Positions 25,485 through 34,183 of a DNA stretch of 64,000 nt are shown here, in pieces (positions within the stretch are counted from its first letter, which is position 1; every line of letters begins with the position of its first letter). The translations under genes and the position numbers were made by a program. The stretch comes from Gammaproteobacteria bacterium (lineage in GTDB: Bacteria > Pseudomonadota > Gammaproteobacteria > Steroidobacterales > GCA-2729495), in NCBI GenBank assembly GCA_021773815.1, contig JAJFJS010000065.1, positions 16,856 through 80,855 on the forward strand, in the 5' to 3' direction. The notes under the pieces are model-generated. The model was not told the DNA's origin. It saw only the letters and a program-made list of their open reading frames with translations, and made no database searches.

Positions 25485-26157
25485 TCACTATGAAGTGTGA
25501 CCGACTCGTCCTAAAGGCGAGCCTCCCACGGCCCAAAGAACAGCGCCGGGCGGCATCTGCGAGCCACAGTGGGCTTATGTTATCTCCCTCGTCACCAGGG
25601 GCGCCCGAAAGAACGCTCGGGATTGGCAGAAACGCCCCACTGTCGATGAAGATCCAGCATCACGCATAGCAATTGGCTTGCGGAGCAAAAATCAACCGAT
25701 ACCACATTTCAATAAATATCTAAGCATATGAATTTACTTGCTTATCCTTGCTAGACCAAGTATAAAAAGAACTTGAACAACAACATTCTTGCGCAGCAAA
25801 AAAATATTGGCGCACGATGATAAGCGCCGGCCTGCTGGCCACGCGTCAGTAGTTTTCGGAAGTTCAGTGCTCCGATGTCATTTGGGCTTTTCGTGTGCCA
25901 GTTGATGGTTACTCGAGCGCCGCGCTAAAAGAAAGATTGCCCTGCCGGCAACGATAACAGTAGCTATAGCGCGGGAAAGTCAGGCTGACGATTTGCTGGA
26001 ACGCGAACCCTGAAATACGTGTTGACTCGCTCCATTGCAGGATTCGCCAGCCACCGCTGACGGTAGCCAGGCTTGTCGGATATCGAAGAAGAATTAAGAG
26101 AACAATTTGTATCCCCTCGTGAATCGAGGGCGAGGTTAAAAACCAAGGGGGGCCCGT
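25485..26157. other. Long intergenic region before the sugar cluster
   Basis: About 670 bases, fairly AT-rich around 25690-25800. No gene in either strand shows homology or good codon pattern. The right end must hold the promoter of the sugar-modification cluster. No JUMPstart/ops element was recognised. Confidence 0.45.
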
Positions 26158-26931
26158 GTGAAAGTCGGCATTCTTGCTGGTGGTTTCGGCAGCAGGTTGG
26201 CAGAGGAAACCGAAATTCGCCCAAAACCCATGGTCGAAATCGGTGGCAGACCTGTGCTCTGGCACATCATGATGCACTATCACACGTACGGTTATCGCGA
26301 CTTCGTGATTGCCCTCGGCTACAAGGGCGACTTTATCAAGCGCTGGGCACGGGACATGGTTCGGCTCAACGGCCATTTGCGCGTACACACCCGCACCGGG
26401 GAAGTTGATCTCGACCCGATTGAGAATCCTGACTGGACAATCGACCTGATCGACACAGGATTAACCACCCTGACCGGAGGGAGAATTAAGCGCCTCGGTC
26501 CATGGCTGGGCCATGAAACATTCATGCTGACCTGGGGCGACGGTGTCAGCGACGTCGACCTCGACAGGCTGGTCGCCTTTCACCGTTCCCATGGAAAGCT
26601 GGCCACGATGACAATCGTGCGTCCGGCCGCACGTTACGGGCATCTGCAACTGGATGGCGATCAGATCGTCAGCTTTGAAGAAAAGCCACAGACCACTGAG
26701 GGCTGGATCAACGGTGCGTTTTTCGTACTCGAACCGGGCGTGCTCGAATACATCGACGGCGATGACGTCATGTTTGAGCACGCGCCGCTGGAACGGTTGG
26801 CGGCAGATGGTCAACTGATGGCCTACCGCCATGAAGCCTTCTGGCAATGCATGGATACTCTGCGAGAAAAAGAGGTTCTTCAGAAACTCTGGGACAGCGG
26901 CAACGCCCCCTGGAAGTCTTGGAGAGAATGA
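26158..26931 (+). CDS. rfbF: Glucose-1-phosphate cytidylyltransferase
   Basis: 257 residues, full length for RfbF/DdhA. It makes CDP-glucose from CTP and glucose 1-phosphate, the first step to CDP-linked deoxysugars. Signatures: ILAGGFGSRLAEET, RPKPMVEIGGRPVLWHIM, WGDGVSDVD and a C-terminal WQCMDTLREK. The start is GTG after a strong AAGGGGGG ribosome site. It is the first gene of a plus-strand surface-sugar cluster. The usual next enzyme, CDP-glucose 4,6-dehydratase, is not in this window. Confidence 0.95.
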   Translation: MKVGILAGGFGSRLAEETEIRPKPMVEIGGRPVLWHIMMHYHTYGYRDFVIALGYKGDFIKRWARDMVRLNGHLRVHTRTGEVDLDPIENPDWTIDLIDTGLTTLTGGRIKRLGPWLGHETFMLTWGDGVSDVDLDRLVAFHRSHGKLATMTIVRPAARYGHLQLDGDQIVSFEEKPQTTEGWINGAFFVLEPGVLEYIDGDDVMFEHAPLERLAADGQLMAYRHEAFWQCMDTLREKEVLQKLWDSGNAPWKSWRE

Positions 26932-28004
26932 TGGGGCGAATGAAAATTTTGCTGACCGGCCATCTCGGTTATATCGGCACGGTACTCACTCCGGCGCTGC
27001 TTGCCAGAGGTCACGAGGTCACGGGCCTCGATTCAGATCTCTACCGGGATTGTACCTTTGCCGGCGAGATCATCGACGTGCCGCTGCTCAATCTCGACAT
27101 TCGGGATGTCGAGCCCGATCACTTGGCGAATTTCGATGCCATCATCCATCTGGCAGGACTCTCCAATGATCCACTTGGTGACTATCGTCCACACCTCACA
27201 GAACAGATCAACTACGAAGGATCTGTCCGGCTGGCCCGGCTCGCAAAGGAATCCGGCGTCTCACGATTTCTGTTCGCATCTTCGTGCAGCAATTACGGCC
27301 AGGCGGGAGACAGCTTCCTGGATGAATCCGCCGTTTTCAATCCGGTAACCCCTTACGGTGAGTCGAAAGCGAGTGTTGAAAAAGCCGTTTCGACAATGGC
27401 AGACGAGACATTTTCCCCGACTTTTCTGCGGGCCTCGACGGCCTATGGGGTCTCTCCCCGGTTACGATTTGACCTGGTCGTCAATAATCTTACGGCCTGG
27501 GCGGTGACGACCGGTGAGGTTCACCTGAAAAGCGACGGCTCTCCCTGGCGTCCGATTGTGCACGTCCAGGATATTGCGCAAGCCTACACAGTGATTCTTG
27601 AATCCGACCGTCAACTCATTCACAACGCCGCGTTCAATATCGGCACGACGACGGAAAACTACCGGATTCGGGAAATTGCCGACCTGGTGCGGCAAATCGT
27701 GCCAAATTGCGAGGTGGGGTTTGCTGCCGATGCGGGCCCCGACGCCCGCAACTACCGGGTTGACTGCAATCATATAGCCAGAACCCTGCACAACTTTAAG
27801 CCCCAATGGACTGCCCGCCGCGGCATCGAAGAGCTCTTCGAGGCCTATACGCGAGTGGGGCTGTCGCTGGAGGAACTTGAAGGCGAGCGATTCAAGCGAA
27901 TTGCTCATGTCAAAAAACTGATCAGGGACGGCAAACTGGACGACGATTTGCGGTGGGTCAGCAAAACAGAGACCGGGAAGGTTGCTCGTGCCGTCAACAT
28001 TTGA
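26931..28004 (+). CDS. NAD-dependent sugar epimerase/dehydratase (SDR)
   Basis: About 357 residues. The N-terminal Rossmann motif is TGHLGYIG; then come IIHLAGLSND, the active-site region SSCSNYGQ and TPYGESKASVE with the YxxxK pair. It belongs to the extended SDR family that acts on nucleotide sugars. The cytidylyltransferase stop overlaps this start (ATGATG); ATGs at 26928, 26931 and 26940 are all possible, and GGAGAG at 26921 best serves the second. The exact reaction (epimerase or reductase) is not fixed by sequence. Confidence 0.88.
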   Translation: MGRMKILLTGHLGYIGTVLTPALLARGHEVTGLDSDLYRDCTFAGEIIDVPLLNLDIRDVEPDHLANFDAIIHLAGLSNDPLGDYRPHLTEQINYEGSVRLARLAKESGVSRFLFASSCSNYGQAGDSFLDESAVFNPVTPYGESKASVEKAVSTMADETFSPTFLRASTAYGVSPRLRFDLVVNNLTAWAVTTGEVHLKSDGSPWRPIVHVQDIAQAYTVILESDRQLIHNAAFNIGTTTENYRIREIADLVRQIVPNCEVGFAADAGPDARNYRVDCNHIARTLHNFKPQWTARRGIEELFEAYTRVGLSLEELEGERFKRIAHVKKLIRDGKLDDDLRWVSKTETGKVARAVNI

Positions 28005-29220
28005 AAGCCGTTGCCGGTCCTGTGACTCTGACAATCTGGAGGTATTCCTGGATCTGGGCAACACGCCGTTGGCAGACCGCCTGGTCAGCGCCGATGCGCT
28101 TGATGCGCCGGAGCCGCGCTATCCCCTCAAGGTGGCCTTCTGTCACGACTGTAGCCTGGTCCAGATTCTCGAGACGGTCGATCCAGAAGTATTGTTTACC
28201 GACAACTATCCATATTTTTCGTCGATTTCTCCGTTCCTTCTGCAGCACTCGCGCGATAACGCGCTCGACCTGATCGAACGACGCAGGCTCGACCAGGATA
28301 GCCTCGTGGTTGAACTCGCCAGCAACGACGGTTACCTGCTCAAGAACTACGTCGAGTCAGGCATCACTGTGCTGGGCATCGACCCGGCGGACGGACCGGC
28401 CGAAGCTGCCGAACGGATAAACGTACCCACCCTGTGCGATTTTTTTACCATCGATCTGGCCCGGCGCCTGGCGGATCAGGGCAAACTCGCCGATGTCGTT
28501 CACGGCAACAACGTTCTCGCGCACGTGGCAGATACCAACGGCTTTGTCGAGGGAATAAAGATACTGCTGAAACCCACGGGTATCGCCGTTATCGAAGTTC
28601 CCTATCTCAAATCACTGATTGACCACTGTGAGTTTGACACCATCTATCACGAGCACCTCTGCTATTTCTCGGTGACGGCACTGGACAAGCTGTTTCGACG
28701 CCATGGTCTATATCTGAACGAAATCAAACATCTTGGCATTCACGGCGGCTCGCTTCGCCTTTACGTCGAACCGATCGAAGACGTGCAAGCATCCGTATCG
28801 GAAGCACTGGCAGATGAGTACGCACTGGGTATCGACACAATCCGATACTTCGAAGACTTTTCCTTACGGGTTCAGCACGTTAAACAATCTCTGCTCGCAT
28901 TGCTCAGGAACCTTAAAGCTGAAGGCAAGCGTATTGGTGCGTACGGCGCGGCCGCAAAGGGAGCGACGCTGATCAATTTTATTGGCATCGATACCGGCCT
29001 GATCGACTTCGTAGTGGATCGAAATGTTCACAAGCACGGCAAGCGAATGCCGGGTCAGAGAATCCCGATTCTTCCCGCCGAGCAACTGATCGAACTGATG
29101 CCGGACTATGTACTGTTGCTTGCATGGAATTTCGCAGACGAGATTCGGTCCGAGCAAAACGCCTACGAGGCCAGCGGGGGACAATTTATTGTGCCGATAC
29201 CGGAGCCCGGAATCCTGTGA
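27988..29220 (+). CDS. Nucleotide-sugar C-methyltransferase (TylCIII/NovU type)
   Basis: About 410 residues with the three-part layout of sugar C-methyltransferases: an N-terminal zinc domain (CRSC and CHDC pairs), a SAM-binding Rossmann core (VVELASNDGYLL), the catalytic-type YHEHLCYFS segment and a C-terminal domain with GAYGAAAKGATLINF. It adds a methyl group to a keto-deoxysugar. The GTG at 27988 follows GGAAGG; a TTG two codons earlier is less likely. It overlaps the SDR gene by 17 bases, so translation is coupled. Confidence 0.92.
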   Translation: MPSTFESRCRSCDSDNLEVFLDLGNTPLADRLVSADALDAPEPRYPLKVAFCHDCSLVQILETVDPEVLFTDNYPYFSSISPFLLQHSRDNALDLIERRRLDQDSLVVELASNDGYLLKNYVESGITVLGIDPADGPAEAAERINVPTLCDFFTIDLARRLADQGKLADVVHGNNVLAHVADTNGFVEGIKILLKPTGIAVIEVPYLKSLIDHCEFDTIYHEHLCYFSVTALDKLFRRHGLYLNEIKHLGIHGGSLRLYVEPIEDVQASVSEALADEYALGIDTIRYFEDFSLRVQHVKQSLLALLRNLKAEGKRIGAYGAAAKGATLINFIGIDTGLIDFVVDRNVHKHGKRMPGQRIPILPAEQLIELMPDYVLLLAWNFADEIRSEQNAYEASGGQFIVPIPEPGIL

Positions 29221-29280
29221 CCCCACAGAATCGAATGATCACAATCAACGGATACCTCTAAATGGAGCCAGGAAATAGTC

Positions 29281-30462
29281 GTGGGTGAGTTTCAGTGCCC
29301 ATCTTGCCGGAACGGCGTAATGACCTCGTTCTACCGGGTTCCTTCGGTGCCCACCAATAGCTGCCTGCAATTTGATACGGTGGAAGAAGCGATGTCGTAC
29401 CCCTGTGGGGACATTGATCTCGGTTTCTGCGACGGATGCGGGTTCATTTCCAATATGGCGTTCGATGCAGCATTAACTGAGTATTCGTCACGCTACGAAG
29501 AAACGCAGGGATACTCTCCGGTATTCCAAAAGTTTCACCACGATCTTGCAGACCGTTTGTTACAGCGACATCGTCTTACCAACCGCCGAATTCTCGAGAT
29601 AGGTTGCGGCAAGGGTGAATTTCTGGCCCTGCTGAGTGAAATGGGAAACAACGAGGGCATCGGCTTCGACCCGGGTTATCGTGACGAACGTTTTGAATCG
29701 GACGCGAAAGGCCGTTTGACGTTTATCAAGGATTTCTATTCCGAAAAGTATGCGAAGTATTCGGCCGATTTCATCTGCTGCAAAATGACGCTCGAACATA
29801 TCCACGCCACAGCCGATTTCATCGGCACTCTGCGAGCCAGCATCGGAGACGATCTCGATACCATCGTGTTCTTCCAGGTCCCGGAGGCGATGCGAATCAT
29901 CCGGGACTGTGCTTTCGAGGATATCTATTACGAACATTGTTCATACTTTTCCCCGGGCTCGCTGGCGTCGCTGTTTCGACGTGCCGGCTTCCGGATATTG
30001 GATCTGTCCACCGAGTACGATGATCAGTATCTGACGATTGAAGCACAACCTGTCGACGGCACGGACACTGGCGTTCGCTTAGCGAACGAGGAGAGCCTGG
30101 ATGATCTCCGATCATTAGTGGCGACTTTTCCGGCTCGGTCCAGCAAGAAGATCAATGAGTGGCGTCATACCCTGGCTACACTGCAGCAGGACGATGCCAG
30201 GGTCGTCCTGTGGGGCTCCGGATCCAAGGCGGTGTCATTTCTGACGACCGTGGACAGCGATCGCTACATAGAATATGCGGCGGACATAAACCCGCACCGC
30301 CACGACCATTACATCCCAAAAACGGGGCAAAGAATTGTTGCGCCGGAATTCCTCAAAGAGTACCGACCGGACGCTGTAATCGTCATGAATCGGATCTACA
30401 CGAATGAAATTACGGCGGACCTCAATGCAATGGGACTTTCGCCGACCATTCTCGCGCTGTAG
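29281..30462 (+). CDS. Second sugar C-methyltransferase-like protein
   Basis: 393 residues of the same overall family as the preceding gene but only distantly similar. Zinc-type pairs CPSC and CDGC, SAM motif ILEIGCGKGEFL, YYEHCSYFSPG in place of YHEHLCYFS, and C-terminal VVLWGSGSKAVSFLT. The start is GTG (29281) after AGGAAA-type sequence. It may modify a different sugar position. It is 60 bases downstream of the first methyltransferase. Confidence 0.85.
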   Translation: MGEFQCPSCRNGVMTSFYRVPSVPTNSCLQFDTVEEAMSYPCGDIDLGFCDGCGFISNMAFDAALTEYSSRYEETQGYSPVFQKFHHDLADRLLQRHRLTNRRILEIGCGKGEFLALLSEMGNNEGIGFDPGYRDERFESDAKGRLTFIKDFYSEKYAKYSADFICCKMTLEHIHATADFIGTLRASIGDDLDTIVFFQVPEAMRIIRDCAFEDIYYEHCSYFSPGSLASLFRRAGFRILDLSTEYDDQYLTIEAQPVDGTDTGVRLANEESLDDLRSLVATFPARSSKKINEWRHTLATLQQDDARVVLWGSGSKAVSFLTTVDSDRYIEYAADINPHRHDHYIPKTGQRIVAPEFLKEYRPDAVIVMNRIYTNEITADLNAMGLSPTILAL

Positions 30463-30468
30463 GCCACC

Positions 30469-30771
30469 GTGTCCCTTCCGATTGATACTTGTCCAGTTGG
30501 CATCGGCCGGAAACTCGCGCAATTGCGATCGTTCGACGCGCCCGCATTTTGCAACGTATGGTTGGCATCCGCCGCAGAATCACGCGCGGCGCTACAGGGG
30601 AAAGTTTTCCAGCGCCGACTGCAGGCGCTGCGGACATCTATTCAACGCGTCATTCGACGAATCGTTGCCAGAATACGAATCGCACCTATTGTGATCATGA
30701 ATCCCGTCTATACCAGAGAAATCGGGGTCCAGAATACTCAATCAGTCCCGGCCGCGGTCTCCCCGGCCTGA
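30469..30771 (+). pseudogene. Decayed methyltransferase fragment (zinc domain joined to C-terminal end)
   Basis: The frame from the GTG at 30469 carries a decayed zinc-domain start (CPVGIGRKLAQLRSFDAPAFCNVW). After about 30600 the homology continues one frame over (SADCRRCGHLFNASFDESL), and near 30690 it returns to the first frame with IVIMNPVYTREI, which matches the extreme C-terminus of the preceding methyltransferase (VIVMNRIYTNEI). The SAM-binding middle is missing. This is best explained as a paralogous methyltransferase with a large internal deletion and frameshifts. Confidence 0.7.
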
Positions 30772-30803
30772 ACAGCAGTGCCGGGATCCAGGGAGCGCAT
30801 GCA

Positions 30804-31691
30804 ATGAAGGAACGGTTGCCGAAGTTGACGATCGGCATGCCCGTCTTCAATGCGGAGAAATACCTCGAAAAAACCCTGGACGGGTTACTGATCCAGACCT
30901 TTGACGACTTTGAAATCATCCTTTCCGATAATGGGTCGACCGACAACACGCAGGCAATTTGCGAGCGATATGTCGAACTGGATAAACGTATTCGCTATCA
31001 CCGCAGCGCCCGAAATCGTGGTGCCGCATGGAACTTCAACCACACCTTCCGATTGGCACGCGGAAAGTACTTCAAATGGACAGCGCACGACGATCTGCAC
31101 AAGCCGGAATTCCTGCAACGCTGTGTCGCCGTTCTTGACCAGGATCCGGAGGTCGTGCTCTGTTTCGCCAGGACCATATTCATCGATGCTGAAGATCGGG
31201 AGCTGAGAGAATATATCTACCCGTTTGACCTGACTGATGCCCCGAGGCATGTGCGGTTTCGGTATTTTGCCGTCGGCGGACACATTGTCCATGAAATCTT
31301 CGGCATCATTCGTTCGGAAGCGCTGAAAAAGTCAGCGCTGATTGGCGGCTACCTGGGTTCAGACCTCGTCCTTCTCGGCCAGCTGGCGTTGCAGGGCAAG
31401 TTTTGCCAGGTCCCGGAAATATTGTTCCTGCACCGTGAACATGAGCAAAGATCAATGATCAACCCGCAGGGCGCAGAAACGGTGACCCAGTGGTACGACG
31501 CATCAAAGTCGGGCCGATTCGTCATGCCCTATTGGCGACGGGTATTTGAAAATGCCAGGTCTGTTGTGAAGATTCCGATGCCAATGACCGATCGCGCGAG
31601 GTGTGCAGTCGAAGTACTCCGGTCATGCCGGTGGAACCAGGCCTATCTCGTCTCGGAATTGAAGTCTGTTATCACATCTCTGCGGAAATAG
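30804..31691 (+). CDS. Family 2 glycosyltransferase
   Basis: 295 residues. The GT-A fold is clear from LTIGMPVFNAEKYLEKTLDGL, DFEIILSDNGSTDNT and WTAHDDLHKPEF (a DDL-type DxD site). It would transfer a sugar from a nucleotide donor during surface-polysaccharide or glycoprotein assembly. There is no membrane segment. The ATG at 30804 follows GGGAGCG; the open frame extends upstream through the methyltransferase remnant without homology. It is the last gene of the sugar cluster. Confidence 0.92.
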   Translation: MKERLPKLTIGMPVFNAEKYLEKTLDGLLIQTFDDFEIILSDNGSTDNTQAICERYVELDKRIRYHRSARNRGAAWNFNHTFRLARGKYFKWTAHDDLHKPEFLQRCVAVLDQDPEVVLCFARTIFIDAEDRELREYIYPFDLTDAPRHVRFRYFAVGGHIVHEIFGIIRSEALKKSALIGGYLGSDLVLLGQLALQGKFCQVPEILFLHREHEQRSMINPQGAETVTQWYDASKSGRFVMPYWRRVFENARSVVKIPMPMTDRARCAVEVLRSCRWNQAYLVSELKSVITSLRK

Positions 31692-32253
31692 AGCCGCATA
31701 CGCCGGCTTCGATCGATTGATAACAGACTTTCACCTGGTATGGACACCCATCTGGAAGTGACCGCGTTGGTTTGATGCCAACTCCGATCGAGCGACGGGC
31801 TGAACACTTAAAGACAGTGGAAAGCCGAATTCAATCCGAAGTTTTTCAACGAAACCAAACCACTGTCGAGGGTGAGCAGTCGATATTTAGGCTGGTTCGT
31901 TTGAAGGCTCAACTGAGCGACGGGCCGATTCCGACCCGTCGCAGCGTATCCGTGCTGACACCGCGCCCGGCACAGCCGTCTGCCAACTGGCGGTAGCACG
32001 ATACCGTGCGCAATCGTTCCGGGATTAGCGCCTTTCTCTTGTAAATCCGGATCGATTTGACCGTCCCACCGCCCTGATCGGCATCTTGACCAATCCTGAA
32101 TACAGACATCCTCGATCGCTTTGGCCACAAGGACTAACCCTGAAGCGAACTTCAGTGTCAACAATAATTAATTGAATATTTCACGCAGGCGGCGCGAAAC
32201 ACTTTGGAGCAATAGGCATTAATCGGTACCTGATCCGATCGGTCAGTCGATTC
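31692..32253. other. Intergenic region at the end of the sugar cluster
   Basis: About 560 bases between convergent genes. Small open frames exist on both strands (for example 31772-31996) but none has recognisable homology or a ribosome site. One perfect stem-loop is listed separately. No insertion-sequence ends were recognised. Confidence 0.45.
31917..31942. repeat. Perfect 8-bp inverted repeat
   Basis: GCGACGGG at 31917-31924 pairs with CCCGTCGC at 31935-31942 around a ten-base loop. It lies about 225 bases past the glycosyltransferase stop, between convergent genes. No T-run follows in either direction, so it may be a rho-dependent 3' structure or part of a decayed element. Confidence 0.45.
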
Positions 32254-32949
32254 TTAACAATCCGGTTCGCTATCCGCTGCATCCGGTTGACCGGGTTTTA
32301 CGGCACTATACAATGCCATCGTTCCGTACACGGTGCCAAATGATTGCCGCTGCGAGACCTGAATAAATCCAGCTTGCTCAAAAAGCTCAATCAGCTTTCC
32401 AGAAACGTTGTCCTGTGTATTCTCGAAACCATCCAAAGCCTGAACCAGAAGAAAAAGCCCCCGCATCAACATGTTGGCAGCCAGACCCCAGTCAGCGATA
32501 TGCAGCTCCGCACCAGGCCTGAGGACCCGGAATAATTCTTGCGCTGTACGCTGCTTGTTTTCCCATGACAAATGGTGAAAAAACAAGCTTGAAACCACCC
32601 GGTCAAATTGCGCTTCCGGATACGGAAGGTCATACGACAGTGCCTGGTCAAATTGCACGACGACATCGGCCTTCTGCGCTTTGCTGGATGCAATGGCCAA
32701 AATTGCCGGATCGCCGTCGATACCGGTAACATCGCAATGCGGCTGACTTTGTTTGATCCAGATCGCCAGAGTTCCGGTACCGGAGGCAACATCGAGAATC
32801 CGTTGACCTGTTACAAAACGCGCCTGCTCGATCAACGCTCGCTTGAACACACTTTCACGTGTTGTCGCACCCACTACCGCGTCGTACCAAGGCGTAAGCC
32901 AGTGGTAGCCCAATGCGGGCACATAGTCGGACTCGGAAGAATGCTTCAT
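32254..32949 (-). CDS. Class I SAM-dependent methyltransferase (UbiE-like)
   Basis: 231 residues. SAM motif ILDVASGTGTLAIWI, acidic loop VTGIDGDPAIL, and FDRVVSSLFFHHLSWE with LRPGAELHIADWG, as in UbiE/COQ5-type and related methyltransferases. The ATG at 32949 follows GGAG at good spacing; the frame can extend to a TTG ten codons earlier. The substrate is unknown. It lies about 105 bases after the transaldolase frame ends, in the same direction. Confidence 0.88.
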   Translation of the reverse strand: MKHSSESDYVPALGYHWLTPWYDAVVGATTRESVFKRALIEQARFVTGQRILDVASGTGTLAIWIKQSQPHCDVTGIDGDPAILAIASSKAQKADVVVQFDQALSYDLPYPEAQFDRVVSSLFFHHLSWENKQRTAQELFRVLRPGAELHIADWGLAANMLMRGLFLLVQALDGFENTQDNVSGKLIELFEQAGFIQVSQRQSFGTVYGTMALYSAVKPGQPDAADSEPDC

Positions 32950-33054
32950 GACCACTCCATTTTCGGCAGTCGTTGTCAAAACGTTCCTAAAGGCGCAGCT
33001 AAATTGTCCCTGAGGGCCTGCCTAGCGAGAATCGTTATGCTACCGATTCCATCT

Positions 33055-34183
33055 TCATAATCTGTTCTCTTCCGCCGAATCAAGCGCTTTGCAGCGACGG
33101 GACTCGATCCGTGCCATGAGTCGATCGAATGGCGCAAAATTTTTCGCCACGCCGTCACGTTCAAGTGTGTCCGCAACTCTCTCAAGGTCGATCCCTGTTG
33201 AAGCGAACCGCTTCCGCCGCATCCAGTGCCTCATCAAGCTGTGGCCGGGGGGCTCCGTGATCACGATAGGCATTCAGCGTCGCCATCGGCACAGTCGTTA
33301 CCGTATCGCGACCAATCAATGCCTCTATGTATTTGACATCACTGAACGCCGGATTCTTTGTGCCCGTACTCGCCCATAGCAGTCGTTGCTTCATCGCTCG
33401 ATGCCCGACCAGGGAATGCCAACACGATTGCTCAAGGCTCGCATTGAAGGCCCGCCGGGCGAGTTTGGCGCTCGCGACGGCCGCCTTTCTATGCAACCCG
33501 ATACCCGCGGGTGTGGGAGTCTCATCAAGCTTTTCATCTACAAGAGAATCGATCCGACTGACAAAAAAACTGGCGACCGAGGCAATCTGTTCTATTTCAA
33601 GATCCAGAACCAATCGATCTTCCAAGCCCTGCCAATAGGCTTCGATTACGGCCCTGTATCGTGCGACGCCGAAGAGTAGCGTTACATTCACATTGAGGCC
33701 GGCAAAAATGAGCTGCCGGATGGCCGGCGGTCCCGCCTTGGTCGCGGGTATCTTGATCATCGCATTCGTCCGATCGATGGCGCGCCAAAGGCGCCGCGCC
33801 TCAATTACCGTCTCCGCAGTGTTATGGGCAAGGTGAGGTGACACCTCCAAACTTACGAAACCGTCCACCCCGTTTGAAAGCTCATATGTTTCGCGTAACA
33901 CATCAGCAGCATGCTGAATGTCTTCGATGACCAGTCGCTCGTAGATATCAGCCACGCCATCGCCGGAACGTGCACGTTCGTCGATAATCGCATCATAGTA
34001 TCGAGACTCTGCGATCGCTCGCTCGAAAATTGCCGGATTGGACGTCACGCCACTCACTTCATCATCGATAATCAGACGCGCCAGGGTTCCATCCTCGAGG
34101 TATTCGCGACAAATATCGTCCAGCCAAATGCTTTGGCCGAGCCTTGCTAACGACTGCAAGTGGCTATTTGGCATCGCGTTCAT
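33055..34183 (-). pseudogene. tal: Transaldolase, C-terminus displaced by a frameshift
   Basis: Transaldolase links the pentose phosphate and glycolytic pathways. The main frame (34183 to 33182) has SIWLDDICREYL, SGVTSNPAIFE, the Schiff-base lysine in MIKIPATKAG and LLWASTGTKNP, but after EALDAAEAVRF it ends in an unrelated NRDRP. The expected C-terminus (TGIDLERVADTLERDGVAKN and FDRLMARIE) is intact in the adjacent frame down to 33055. A one-base shift lies near 33195-33213. The catalytic core is complete, so the shortened protein might still fold. The shift may be a real mutation, a sequence error or, least likely, programmed. The start overlaps the phosphoketolase stop. Confidence 0.85.

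Noticed and set aside
31772..31996. 74-codon frame after the sugar cluster
   Set aside because: No recognisable family, weak start context, and a similar chance frame exists on the other strand.
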